Source: Monoplex corrugatus
Taxonomy: Eukaryota; Mollusca; Gastropoda; Littorinimorpha; Ranellidae
Direction of reading: 5' to 3'
Assembly (NCBI GenBank): GCA_030674185.1
Contig: CM060307.1
Coordinates: 48,199,681-48,263,680, forward strand
DNA: 64,000 nucleotides
The notes under the pieces were generated by a model that worked only from the letters and a program-made list of their open reading frames with translations, made no database searches and had not been told where the DNA came from. A program made the position numbers and the translations under genes. This document shows positions 44,835 to 56,241 of the stretch, one piece after another (the first letter of the stretch is position 1; every line of letters begins with the position of its first letter).

Positions 44835-45155
44835 GGTTGCTTTCCTCGGGGAAAGCACGCCGCCATAGTACGGTGCCACCCATTTTCTTAATCCTATTGG
44901 CGTGTAATTTTTGTTAGTGGTTTCTTTTACACACTTTTGCCAGCCTCGATCTTTTTTTCGTGGGATATTTAACGTGCACTAAGTGCACGCTACACACGAG
45001 AATTTCGTTTATCTTTCGTTTCAGAATATAAAAACCCAGGCCGCTACTCGAGATCTAGTGATGGGGGAAATAAACAAATCCCTGAATCGAACCCGGGACA
45101 TATCGCATCGTAGCTGATGAGTCGTCTATCCACTAGGCCACATACTCCAATATTG
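44835..45155 (-). mobile_element. SINE-E, tRNA-headed, reverse orientation
   Basis: On the minus strand the head reads TATGTGGCCTAGTGGATAGA (box A-like) and CCCGGGTTCGATTCAGGGAT (box B-like). A 240-bp body follows, including TTAACGTGCACTAAGTGC complemented. The acceptor stem cannot pair, so this is not a tRNA gene. Confidence 0.65.
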
Positions 45156-45190
45156 ATCAAAGGATAACAGAAAAAAAAGAGATCGCAAAA

Positions 45191-45437
45191 TTAACCCTTT
45201 GACTTCCACGCCACACCCTATACACCACCAGCAAAAATGTAACCCTTTGACCCCTCACCCACTATCCACCAGCTTCCTGCAAGAAGCTGGTGGTTAGGGC
45301 AAGGAGTCAAAGAGTTAACATTTTCAGGAAGCTAGTGGATAGGGTGAGGGAGGCAAAAGGTTAGATTTTTGCTTTGCTGTCATGGTTGACAAAGCGTGAT
45401 GATGCTAGTAGATAGGCTTAGGGAGTCAAAGGATTAA
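45191..45437. mobile_element. TTAA-type MITE, nested copy with an extra arm
   Basis: Left edge TTAACCCTTTGACTTCC, right edge GGGAGTCAAAGGATTAA. Inside is a second hairpin (GTAACCCTTTGACCCCTCAC to AAGGAGTCAAAGAGTTAA) and then a third, single arm (GGTGAGGGAGGCAAAAGGTTA). Confidence 0.75.
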
Positions 45438-45519
45438 GGACAACAGAGAAAAGTGATCCACGAAATAAAGGACGAAAGAATAGACCAAAAAAAATCTAGC
45501 ACTTCTCTAGCTCCGAAAA

Positions 45520-45760
45520 GAGAAGAAGAAGAAGAAGAAGAGAAGAAGAGAAGGAAGGAGAAGGAGAAGAAGAAGAAGAGAAGAAGAAGAGAAGAGAAGA
45601 AGAAGAAGAAAAGAAGAAGAAGAAGAAAGAAGAAGAAGAAGAAGAAAAAGAAGAAGAAGAAAGAAGAAGAAGAAAGAAGAAGAAAAGAAGAAGAAGAAAA
45701 GAAAGAAGAAGAAAAGAAAAAGAGAAGAAGAAAAGAAGAAGAAGGAAAGAAACGAAAGGG
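45520..45760. repeat. (GAA)n triplet repeat
   Basis: 240 bp of AAG/GAA with occasional AAAG. It is a pure purine strand, able in principle to form a triplex. The Glu/Lys open frame is an artefact. Confidence 0.95.
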
Positions 45761-45904
45761 GTGGTGGTGGTTGTACATACACAAATGTAAAATAGACAAA
45801 AACGAAACTCTAAAAAAAATTTGTTTTTTAAAAAGGAAAAAAAAAAAAAGCAGGATCTAGAAATTCGATCTCATTTGAGTAAATTTGTTTTTTGTTTTTG
45901 TTTT

Positions 45905-46240
45905 TTGTAGACTGGGACCACACAGTCGAGTTTCATTCACTTCACGAATGCGTCATTGAGGGTGTCGCTCAAATGTTTTGACCGACACCGCAGGTGTCTA
46001 AATCTCTCAGGCCTGGTTGACGCCAGGATATATCATGATAGTAAGCGTAGAGTACAGCCCTGTCACGCAGTTTCAATCCTAGATGGAACTCCATAACATC
46101 ATGATTATCATCATCATCAGCATCATCATCGCATTGTAAAAACTGTTCCAGATTCTGTGGCCATTAAGATGGCGTAAAAAGTGGGACGAAAAAAAAAGTG
46201 AGCAGAAAGGTAACTTCCCTGAGTGCAATGATCCTTTAAA
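45905..46240 (+). mobile_element. SINE-D, 5'-truncated copy
   Basis: Matches 62400-62745: CCACACAGTCGAGTTTCATT, GCGTCATTGAGGGTGTCGCT, AAGCGTAGAGTACAGCCCTG, then an ATC-rich stretch and a poly(A)-like region. The tRNA-like head is missing. Confidence 0.75.
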
Positions 46241-46457
46241 AAAAGAAAAAAGAAAAAAAAGAATTCAAGCAAAGCGTTATGTTCCTTGAAGTTTTGATAG
46301 GATGTTTCAATCCCTTCTAAATGTGCCATTGCACTGTGTTTTTCATTTTTTCCTGAAAGGTATTCTCAGTGAATTTAATTAAGAGAAAAAAGTTTCAGTT
46401 TTTGTTTGTCAGGTCGATATGAAATGTTCAAGGTACGAACATTGTTTATGATGTACT

Positions 46458-46650
46458 TTAACCCTTTGACTCCCGCACCCTATCTACCAAATGCAAAAAA
46501 CTTAACTCTTTGACTTCCTCATCCTATACAAAACTCCCTGCAGGAAGCTGGTGGATAGGTGAGGGAGTCAAAGGATTAAGTTTTTGCTTTGCTAGCATGG
46601 TCGACAATGCAGGATGCTGGTGGGGTAGGGCGAGGGAGTCAAAGGGTTAA
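46458..46650. mobile_element. TTAA-type MITE, best-preserved nested copy
   Basis: Outer element TTAACCCTTTGACTCCCGCA to GAGGGAGTCAAAGGGTTAA. The inner element at 46502-46579 is TTAACTCTTTGACTTCC to GGGAGTCAAAGGATTAA, flanked by its own TTAA on both sides. The simplest reading is one copy inserted into a TTAA inside another. Confidence 0.8.
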
Positions 46651-46884
46651 ATGATGTACGGAAATTTGTCAATAAAAAATTGCATTATAACAAGTTTTTT
46701 TTTTAGTGATCATCATGTATAGATGTACATACGTCTTGATATATTTTTTTCAGTCGACGTTTTCTTTAAATACATGACTAGGCCTGTGTATATTGAGTAT
46801 GGATGACCATTTTGCTTTCATACATGAAACATGAGCTGTGAAGCAGTTTAGTCAATTTGGTCGTACAGTAATACCGATTGCATT

Positions 46885-47355
46885 GTTACAGGTGGTTTAC
46901 GAATTGTATCTGGTGGTATATGAATTGTTACTGGTGATTACGAATTGGTACAGGTGGTTTATGAATTGTTACAAGTGGTTTATGAATTGTTACAAGTGGT
47001 TTATGAATTGGTAAGGTGGTTTATGAACTGTTATAGGTGGTTTATGAATTGGTACAGGTGGCTTATGAATTGATACAGGTGGTTTACGAATTGTTACAGG
47101 TGGTTTATGAATTGGTACAGATGGTTTGAGTTGTTACAGGTGGTTTATGAATTGGTACAGGTGGTTTATGAATTGGTACAGGTGGTTTATGAATTGGTAC
47201 AGGTAGTTTATGAATTGTTACAGATGGTTTATGAATTGGTACAGGCGGTTTATGAATTGCTACAGGTTTATGAATTGGTATAGATGGTTTACGAATTGCT
47301 ACAGATAGCTTATGAATTGTGACAGGTGGTTTATGAATTGCTACAGGTGATTTAT
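46885..47355. repeat. 21-bp minisatellite
   Basis: About 22 units of TGGTTTATGAATTGGTACAG plus G, with single-base variants. Because 21 is a multiple of 3, the minus strand reads as a heptapeptide repeat (PIHKPPV) for about 85 codons. There is no start context, splice site or neighbouring exon, so it is not called as a gene. Confidence 0.9.
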
Positions 47356-47554
47356 GATAATTCAAAATAAAAGTTCAATTACTTTTTCTGAGTGTGACTG
47401 TATTTTTTTAAGCTTACATGAAAGTATCGGAGGCCAGAAAAGAAAGTGGCCAGCATACCAGGTAATATCTGTTCTTCTTACACGAAGAAAGCAGTGGTAC
47501 CGAGGTACTGTCTTTGTTCAGCATCGATTCAGCACAAGTATTATTCCAAATTCT

Positions 47555-48107
47555 TCCCCGTGGGGATGCCGGGGAATTCTTTCAGTATAAACAGTATCCC
47601 CACCTTCTGGAAATTCTGTGCTAGAAATTTTATCTTTTCTGTCACTTCTCTTTGTTTCTGCTTTATTCCTTTGCTTTCTGTCATTTCTTCCTATCATTTT
47701 CTGCCTTGCTAGTCCAGTCATTTGTACGCTCGTATGTTGCGTACTTTCTCTTGGGCTTGATAATTGGGTACATGTGTTAGGTGCATTTTTTGGCTCTAGG
47801 GATATGAGATATGCGGAAGCAATTTTAGGTAATTTAGGTCCGTTTATATATATATTTTAATGTCCTTAGTTATGTTTAAATTTGTATTCAGGTATGTTTT
47901 TTAAATACCCCTGTGCGATAAATTGGACAGAATAGTCAACGCCAGGGGCATATTCTTAGATTACGTGCACGAATGCATTGATATGTGTACTTAATTTTCT
48001 TTTCCGTTGTTTCCTGTTGAAGTGTTGCATATGTTTTGAAGTGGTCATAGCCCTGATATGGCTCTACGCATTCGGCTGGGCTTTGAACAACAATAACAAT
48101 AACAATC
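47555..48107 (+). mobile_element. SINE-B copy 5, full length
   Basis: 5' end CCCCGTGGGGATGCCGGGG, 3' end TTCGGCTGGGCTTTGAACAA followed by CAATAACAATAACAAT. One of the best-preserved copies. Confidence 0.88.
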
Positions 48108-48228
48108 CAAACTCTGACGACAGAGCACAAAGTAATGGAATATTTTGTATTGATCCGACAGATGAGTAAGTTTACTGGTTCTTGTCACCTGCAGCCGGTC
48201 TGCCCACACATCCCTCCCCCCCAACCCC

Positions 48229-48303
48229 CACCCCCGGTGGTGATACCGGGGGCTCTTTCAGTATAAATAGTATCCCCTCCCACCTTCTGAAAATAATGTG
48301 CTA
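48229..48303 (+). mobile_element. SINE-B, 75-bp 5' fragment
   Basis: GGTGATACCGGGGGCTCTTT, CAGTATAAATAGTATCCCC and TTCTGAAAATAATGTGCTAG. It stops where AATTTCCTC would follow. Confidence 0.65.
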
Positions 48304-48336
48304 GGTATACTGGTCCTTATCACGTGCAGGAACCCC

Positions 48337-48505
48337 CCTCCCGTGGGGATGCCGGGAGCTCTTTCAATGCAAGTAGTATCCCCGCCATCTGAAAATTCTT
48401 CGCTGGAAATTTCCTCTTCTTTCTGTCAACTGTTATCCCTTACTTCATTGCTTTTCGCTATCTTTATCATCTTGTCCTGCTGGTCCATTCACTGTGTTGT
48501 TCCAT
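48337..48505 (+). mobile_element. SINE-B, 5' fragment bordering the 26-bp minisatellite
   Basis: CCCGTGGGGATGCCGGGAGC to CTGCTGGTCCATTCACTGTG, then it degenerates into the first units of the 26-bp array. Confidence 0.7.
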
Positions 48506-48509
48506 AAAG

Positions 48510-50735
48510 ATATACAGACTGTGGTGTGTAGTAGAACATCCAGACTGTGTGTCAGTGGACATACAGACTGTGGTGTTAGTGGACATACAGACTGTGGTGT
48601 GTAGTGGACATACAGACTGTGGTGTGTAGTGGGACATACAGACTGTGGTGTGTAGTGGGACATACAGACTGTGGTGTGTAGTGGGACATACAGATGTGGT
48701 GTGTAGTGGGACATACAGACTGTGGTGTGTGGACATACAGACTGTGGTGTGTAGTGGGACATACAGACTGTGGTGTGTAGTAGACAATCCAGACTGTGTG
48801 TGTAGTGGGACATACAGACTATGGTGTGTAGTGGGACATACACACTGTGGTGTGTAGTGGGACATAAGACTGTGGTGTGTAGTAGAACATCCAGACTGTG
48901 GTGTGTAGTGGGACATACAGACTGTGGTGTGTAGTGGGACATACAGATTGCGTGTGGTAGTGGGACATACAGATTGTGGTGTGTAGTGGGACATACAGAC
49001 TGTAGTGTGTAGTGGGACATACAGATGTGGTGTGTAGTGGGACATACAGATTGTGGTGTGTAGTGGGACATACAGACTGTGTGTGTAGTGGGACATACAG
49101 ACTGTGGTGTGTAGTGGGACATACAGACTGTGTGGTGTGAGTGTGGAGTGGGACATACAGACTGTGGTGCGTAGTGGGACATACAGACTGTGGTGTGTAG
49201 TGGGACATACAGACTGTGGTGTGTAGTGGGACATACAGACTGTGGTGTGTAGTGGGACATACAGATGTGGTGTGTAGTGGGACATACAGACTGTGGTGTG
49301 TAGTGGGACATACAGACTGGTGTGTAGTGGGACATACAGACTGTGGTGTGTAGTGGGACATACAGACTGTGTGTGTAGTGGGCCATACAGACTGTGGTGT
49401 GTAGTGGGCCATACAGACTGTGGTGTGTAGTGGGCCATACAGACTGTGGTGTGTAGTGGGACATACAGACTGTGGTGTGTAGTGGGCATACAGACTGTGG
49501 TGTGTAGTGGGACATACAGACTGGTGTGTAGTGGGACATACAGACTGTGGTGTGTAGTGGGACATACAGACTGTGGTGTGTAGTGGGACATACAGACTGT
49601 GGTGTGTAGTGGGACATACAGACTGTGGTGTGTAGTGGGACATACAGACTGTGGTGTGTAGTGGGACATACAGACTGTGGTGTGTAGTGGGACATACAGA
49701 CTGTGGTGTGTAGTGGGACATACAGATTGTGGTGTGTAGTGGGACATACAGACTGTGGTGTGTGGACATACAGACTGTGGTGTGTAGTGGGACATACAGA
49801 CTGTGGTGTGTAGTAGAACATCCAGACTGTGGTGTGTAGTGGGACATACAGACTATGGTGTGTAGTGGACATACACACTGTGGTGTGTAGTGGGACATAG
49901 AGACTGTGGTGTGTAGTAGAACATCCAGACTGTGGTGTGTAGTGGGACATACAGACTGTGGTGTGTAGTGGGACATACAGATTGCGGTGTGTAGTGGACA
50001 TACAGATTGTGGTGTGTAGTGGGACATACAGACTGTAGGTGTGTAGTGGGACATACAGATTGTGGTGTGTAGTGGGACATACAGATTGTGGTGTGTAGTG
50101 GGACATACAGACTGTGGTGTGTAGTGGGACATACAGACTGTGGTGTGTAGTGGGACATACAGACTGTGGTGTGTAGTGGGACATACAGACTGTGGTGCGT
50201 AGTGGGACATACAGACTGTGGTGTGTAGTGGGACATACAGACTGTGGTGTGTAGTGGGACATACAGACTGTGGTGTGTAGTGGGACATACAGATTGTGGT
50301 GTGTAGTGGGACATACAGACTGTGGTGTGTAGTGGGACATACAGACTGTGGTGTGTAGTGGGACATACAGACTGTGGTGTGTAGTGGGACATACAGACTG
50401 TGGTGTGTAGTGGGCCATACAGACTGTGGTGTGTAGTGGGCCATACAGACTGTGGTGTGTAGTGGGCCATACAGACTGTGGTGTGTAGTGGGACATACAG
50501 ACTGTGGTGTGTAGTGGGACATACAGACTGTGGTGTGTAGTGGGACATACAGACTGGTGGTGTAGTGGTGACATACAGACTGTGGTGTGTAGTGGGACAT
50601 ACAGACTGTGGTGTGTAGTGGGACATACAGACTGTGGTGTGTAGTGGGACATACAGACTGTGGTGTGTAGTGGGACATACAGACTGTGGTGTGTAGTGGG
50701 ACATACAGACTGTGGTGTGTAGTGGGAGATAAAAG
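48510..50735. repeat. 26-bp minisatellite
   Basis: About 85 units of TGTGGTGTGTAGTGGGACAT plus ACAGAC. Variants (GGCCAT, AGATTG, AGTAGAACATCC, short-unit deletions) mark a higher-order duplication: the order from about 48723 is repeated from about 49756, an offset of 1033 bp. Minus-strand frames of up to 735 codons (HYTPQSVCPTTHHSLYVPL) arise because 26 is not a multiple of 3 and none of the three phases contains a stop. Confidence 0.95.
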
Positions 50736-50934
50736 TATAAATTTTGATGCGTGAAGGGACTCTTACACTCTGTGGAGAGTAGTAGCGATTTAGACTTGTG
50801 AGGCATTCTGGACAACAACAGTTAGAAAGGAAAACTGAAAACAGAACAAAATGAACAGAACCACAAAAAGTAAAGCAGAGATGTCATCAGGAAAAAGAAG
50901 ATAAAGAAGAAGAAGGAACATACATACATGCACG

Positions 50935-51042
50935 TGCGCGCGCACTGCACACACACACACGCTTGCGCGCGCGCGCACATGTACACACACGTACACACAC
51001 ACACACACATACACACACACACACATACACACACACACACAT
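50935..51042. repeat. (CA)n/(CG)n microsatellite
   Basis: GCGCGCGC and CACACA runs with GTACACAC words. Confidence 0.9.
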
Positions 51043-52114
51043 AAGAAATAAACACTTTATTGTCCATGTGCAGTTCAAATTATTACAAGCAAAAATGTCA
51101 AAAAGAAAATCCTCTATAATCCCTCGCATACATGCACGCTCACTCTGAATGAATACCACCTTTAACTACAGAATATATTTGATATTTGTACAACATATTG
51201 ATATAAATGTCTTTGTTACAAAACAACGTACAGACAAATGAGCATACGGTGAGTATTAGTTCGGCTCTTCGTCTGTGGACATGAAAAAAAAAAGTTATTT
51301 CATTCAAGCTCTTGAGATTATAAACAATGCTGAAAATCAAGCTGCGAGTAGTTTACATGCCTTTACTTTCGCATAATTTCGTTGACAACAAATACAGCAA
51401 AAACAATGCACAGTAATTACTACAGAACAGATCGATGGCAGTTATCATTTCCAATGGCAGAGTTGCACAAGCATGGCACAATTTTTTTGCACTGAAACAG
51501 CACCTGTTTAATGAAAAAAAAGCTCAAAACTTCTAGACAACGAGCTATATTTTTATATCGGTCGCTGTGATTGTTATTCGACTAACAAGTTAGCAAAAAA
51601 AAACTAAAACGAAATTGAAGACCATCTGAGAAAGTATTACAGAGGGAAATAAAAGGTCAAGAAGTACTGGCCAACAGGATCATTTTCGAGGTCAAAAGGA
51701 AATCTCTAGATGGCAAAATCATTGACATGTATTCCCCCGAGAAATTTTCCAGTTGAATAGTCCACTAATGGGTGCATCAACAAGTTGCCGTTTCAAACAG
51801 CATTCCCTCCTTCCCAATGTCTCCATGACAAATTCTATGAGTTTAAGGGGAAAATAGTAAATGAGAAGACATTTCAGCTGCAACTCCTTACTTTAAGTGT
51901 CTGCCCTTTTACTGACATCCCACTTAGGTTCTTCAAACAGTCAATTTCTGAGTAATGACCTTATAATAATTATAGCATCTTCCAATAAGAGCAAATGATA
52001 CAAGTGGTTCTTTGACTTCTCCAAATCTTGTAGTGTTAATTGTATTGTAGAAAACTTTCTCAGATTGAAGTTATGAATATTTCTTCGAATACAGGTGTTG
52101 TGCCACAGAGATTT
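51043..52114. other. No gene seen
   Basis: AT-rich unique sequence with no recognised element and no open frame above chance. Confidence 0.5.
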
Positions 52115-53399
52115 AACATGCCCTAGTCAAGCCTCTACTCAAAATGTCCAATCTATATTACGGTTTTCTAACAGTGTATTGGCCTGTTTTCAGTCTTCGG
52201 TGTCTGTCCAAGGTCTTTTAACATTTCGTTTTGTTACACTTAATAGTCTTCTAGAAGGCAACAATCTTCGTGAACATTTCCAGTCGTAAATCAAACTACT
52301 TTGTGAAAAGTTGTAAACAGCTTTCTGCAAGCTTCTGATAATGGAAAAAATACCAATTCCATCAGCACCATTTAAAACTACTGACCATGCATTATAATCA
52401 CAGGATTGTCGTCCACACTGAGTGGTTCCAGTCATACTTTTTTTGTTGAACTCGGTCTTTCATTATCAATGTGATCAGGTCAGCTCCATCTTTCTAAAAC
52501 AAGGCGTCCCACAGGGTTGTGTTTTCTACACTACTATTTACACCCCCTCAGCTCTGTTATCAAACACTCAGGAGCAGTCTACCATTTCTTTGGCACTGAC
52601 TCACAACTGCGCCGTCGTGCTTTCCCGAGAGACATATCAAAAGCTGCCAGCGGAATTGGGAACACTAGTGAGAACAGAGTTGCCAGGATGAAAGCAAATA
52701 GTCTGAAAATATTTAAACGCAAAAACAAAAAAACAAAAACAAAACAAAACAAAAAACAAAACAAAACAAACAACCAAAAAGACAACAACAACAAAAACCC
52801 CACCAGAACTCATGTACATAGGCACAAAATCAAACCCTGAAAAGTAACCTTGAAGATCATGGTTATTTCAGACCGTACTCTTCAGCAAATCTTTCCGAAA
52901 TTTGACGAGCTTTATTAATCTGAACTAGTTAACTATCTGTGCAAAATCCTGTATCTCCAGCAGTGCAGCATAAGCACCATCCGCCCATTTCTGCCTGTTA
53001 ATGCAACTAGATCACAGCAGCTCTCTCTTAGTCGAGCTGTCTGTTAACAAGTTCAACTCGAACAAACTCCTGCAAATCCAGCGAATACAAAACCGTGCTG
53101 CTGTACTATTTCTACAGGACAGTAAACAGTGCAGTTCAAACGCAAGTTTGCCAAAAAGCTACAGTGGTTTTCAATTAAACTACGCATTGAGTATAAACAT
53201 GCCACATTCTGCTTTCAACGTCTAAATCTAAATACCATGCCAACATATATGTTATACGTTTTCCTGCGCTACAAGTCTTCCAGAGCTCTCAGGTCTCAAG
53301 GAATTTTCCTCTTAACAGTACCTCGGTTCTCTCACTACTTGTGGAAAAAAATTCCTGTTTTTGGCCCAACAACGGGAACTCGATCCCGGTGTTTTTAGG
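52115..53399 (+). pseudogene. Decayed CR1/L2-like reverse transcriptase
   Basis: Read through several frames, the pieces appear in the right order. Near 52120 is ALVKPLLKMSNL, as in the conserved VKPLLKKSNLD. Near 52255 is NNLREHFQS. Near 52497 is LKQGVPQGCVF (RT motif B, GVPQGSVLGPxLF). Near 52550 is PLSSVIKHSGAVYHFFGTDS, which occupies the place of the YHFFADDSQL catalytic loop, with the Ala-Asp of ADD replaced. Near 53060 is LQIQRIQNRAAVL, then QWFSIKLRIEYKHATFCFQR, MPTYMLYVFLRY, ALRSQG and LLTVPRFSHY. At least four frameshifts and several stops are present. It cannot make a working protein. Confidence 0.8.
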
Positions 53400-53842
53400 A
53401 CAAAACAAAGGTCTGCCTAATGAAAATACAACAAAACAAAGGTCTGCCTAATGAAAATACAACAAAACAAAGGTCTGCCTAATGAAAATACAACAAAACA
53501 AAGGTCTGCCTAATGAAAATACAACAAAACAAAGGTCTGCCTAATGAAAATACAACAAAACAAAGGTCTGCCTAATGAAAATACAACAAAACAAAGGTCT
53601 GCCTAATGAAAATACAACAAAACAAAGGTCTGCCTAATGAAAATACAACAAAACAAAGGTCTGCCTAATGAAAATACAACAAAACAAAGGTCTGCCTAAT
53701 GAAAATACAACAAAACAAAGGTCTGCCTAATGAAAATACAACAAAACAAAGGTCTGCCTAATGAAAATACAACAAAACAAAGGTCTGCCTAATGAAAACA
53801 CAACAAAACAAAGGTCTGCCTAATGAAAATACAACAAAACAA
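53398..53842. repeat. 31-bp minisatellite, almost perfect
   Basis: Fourteen units of CAAAGGTCTGCCTAATGAAA plus ATACAACAAAA. Apart from one A-to-C change (AAAACAC near 53797) the units appear identical. It starts exactly at the 3' end of the reverse transcriptase remnant and ends in an A-rich tract. Confidence 0.95.
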
Positions 53843-53924
53843 AAGAAAAAAAACAAAACAAAACCTCTAAATATTTTTTTCCGATTAGCATATCAAATGT
53901 TTTGGGTCGGGTCATGTAGCAATT

Positions 53925-54365
<441 letters not shown>

Positions 54366-54479
54366 TTGGAAACTGAAAAGAAGTCAGAATACATTTATTT
54401 ACCATAAAGTCGAAAGTAGGGTTATAAGATGCACACTGGTTGTAATAAGTTGACACAACAGTTATTGATTTCACATTTC

Positions 54480-54608
54480 ACAGTATCATCAACATCATCA
54501 TCATCATCAGCACATCATCATCATCATCATCACACCCACCACCACCACCAACCACCACCACCACCACCACCACCACCACCACCACCACCACCACCACCAC
54601 CACCACCA
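54480..54608. repeat. (ATC)n-(ACC)n triplet repeat
   Basis: CATCAT units to 54530, then CACCAC/CCA units to 54606, then CAGCAG. The His/Pro frames are artefacts. Confidence 0.95.
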
Positions 54609-54639
54609 AACCAAACAGCAGCAGCAGAAAGCAGGGGTT

Positions 54640-55935
54640 AAATCAGGGTGGTTGTCTGGATGCAAACGCACTGATTGTGAATCAGTGTGGTTGTCTAGAA
54701 ACAAAGGGCAGTGGTTTTGAATTAATGCTGGTTATGTAAAAGCATAGAGCAGCGGTTTTGAGTCAGGGTGCTTGTCTAAAAGCAGAGAGCAGTGGTTTTG
54801 AATCATGGAGGTTGTGTAAAAGCATAGAGCAGCGGTTTTTGAATCATGGTGGTTGTCTGGAAGCAGACAGCAGTGGTTTTGAAACAGTGTGATAGCTTAG
54901 AGGCAGAGAGCAGTGGTTTTGAAACAGTGTGATAGCTTAGAGGCAGAGAACAGTGGTTTTGAAACAGTGTGATAGCTTAGAGGCAGAGAACAGTGGTTTT
55001 GAAACAGTGTGATTGCTTAGAGGCAGAGAACAGTGGTTTTGAAACAATGTGATAGCTTAGAGGCAGAGAACAGTGGTTTTGAAACAGTGTGATTGCTTAG
55101 AGGCAGAGAACAGTGGTTTTGAAACAATGTGATAGCTTAGAGGCAGAGAGCAGTGGTTTTGAAACAGTGTGATTGCTTAGAGGCAGAGAGCAGTGGATCT
55201 GAAATAGTGCAACTGTCTAGAGGCAGAGAGCAGTGGTTTTGAATCAGGGTGGTTGCTTAGAAGCAAGAGCAGTTGGTTTGAATCAGGGTGGTTGCCTAGA
55301 TGGTCAGAGTAGTTGTTTTGAATCAGGTGTTGTCTAGAGCAAGGCAGTTTTGAATCAGGGTGGTTATCTGGAAGCAGAGAGCAGAGCGGTGGTTGAAACG
55401 GGTGGATGCCTAGAGCAGGGCAGTGTTTTGAATCAGGGTGGTTGTCTGGAAGCAGAGAGCAGAGCGGTGGTTTTGAAACAGGGTGGTTGCCTAGAGGCAG
55501 AGGCAAGGTTTGAATGAGGTGTTGTCTAGAGCACAGAGCAGTAGTTTGAATCAGGGTGGTTGTCTGGAAGCAGAGAGCAGTGGTTTTGAAATCAGGGTGT
55601 TGTCTGGAAGCAGAGAGCAGTGGTTTTGAATCAGGGTGTTGTCTGAGAGCAAAAGAGCAGTAGTTTGAATCAGGGATGGTTGTCTGGAAGCAGAGAGCAG
55701 TGGTTTTGAATCAGGGGTGTTGTCTGGAAGCAGAGAGCAGTGGTTTTGAATCAGGGTGGTTGTCTAGAGGCACAGAACTGTGGTTTTGAATCAGGGTGAT
55801 TGTCTGGAAGCGGAGAGCAGTAGGTTTGAATCAGGGTGGTTGTCTGGAAGCAGAGAGCTGTGGTTTTGAATCAGGGTAGTTGTCTGGAAGCAGGGAGCAG
55901 TAGATTTGAATCAGGGGTGGTTGTCTAGATGCCTG
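54640..55935. repeat. 40-bp minisatellite
   Basis: About 32 units of GCAGAGAGCAGTGGTTTTGA plus ATCAGGGTGGTTGTCTGGAA. A homogeneous sub-array at 54880-55180 uses AACAGTGTGATAGCTTAGAG instead. Units right of 55250 contain many small deletions. Confidence 0.95.
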
Positions 55936-56127
55936 TATGACACTCTGGCCCGTATAGGGAGGCATTATAATTAGCATCGACGTCAGCGATCAAACTCTCG
56001 AAGGGCGTCTCTGAACTCAGGCTGTCCCGTACCTGTCCCATGCACACACAAAAACAGCTCGTTTAGAAAGGTTGGGCATGCGGTGTGTTCGTGTGAGCGT
56101 CCGCCGGTGTGCGTGTGGTGTGTTTGT

Positions 56128-56131
56128 GTGC

Positions 56132-56194
<63 letters not shown>

Positions 56195-56195
56195 C
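56128..56195. repeat. (AT)n microsatellite
   Basis: Pure AT run, followed by GT and then TATATG units up to the inverted repeat at 56242. Confidence 0.95.
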
Positions 56196-56241
56196 GTATA
56201 TGTGTGTGTGAGTGTGTGTGTATGTATATGTATATGTATAT

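Noticed and set aside
45434..45860. Glu/Lys-rich and Phe/Ser-rich frames of up to 135 codons
   Set aside because: Translation of the (GAA)n triplet tract.
48445..50818. Very long minus-strand open frames (735, 619, 442 and 321 codons) rich in His, Tyr, Cys and Pro
   Set aside because: They lie wholly in the 26-bp minisatellite; three frames are open at once, as the repeat arithmetic predicts, and there is no splice or start context.
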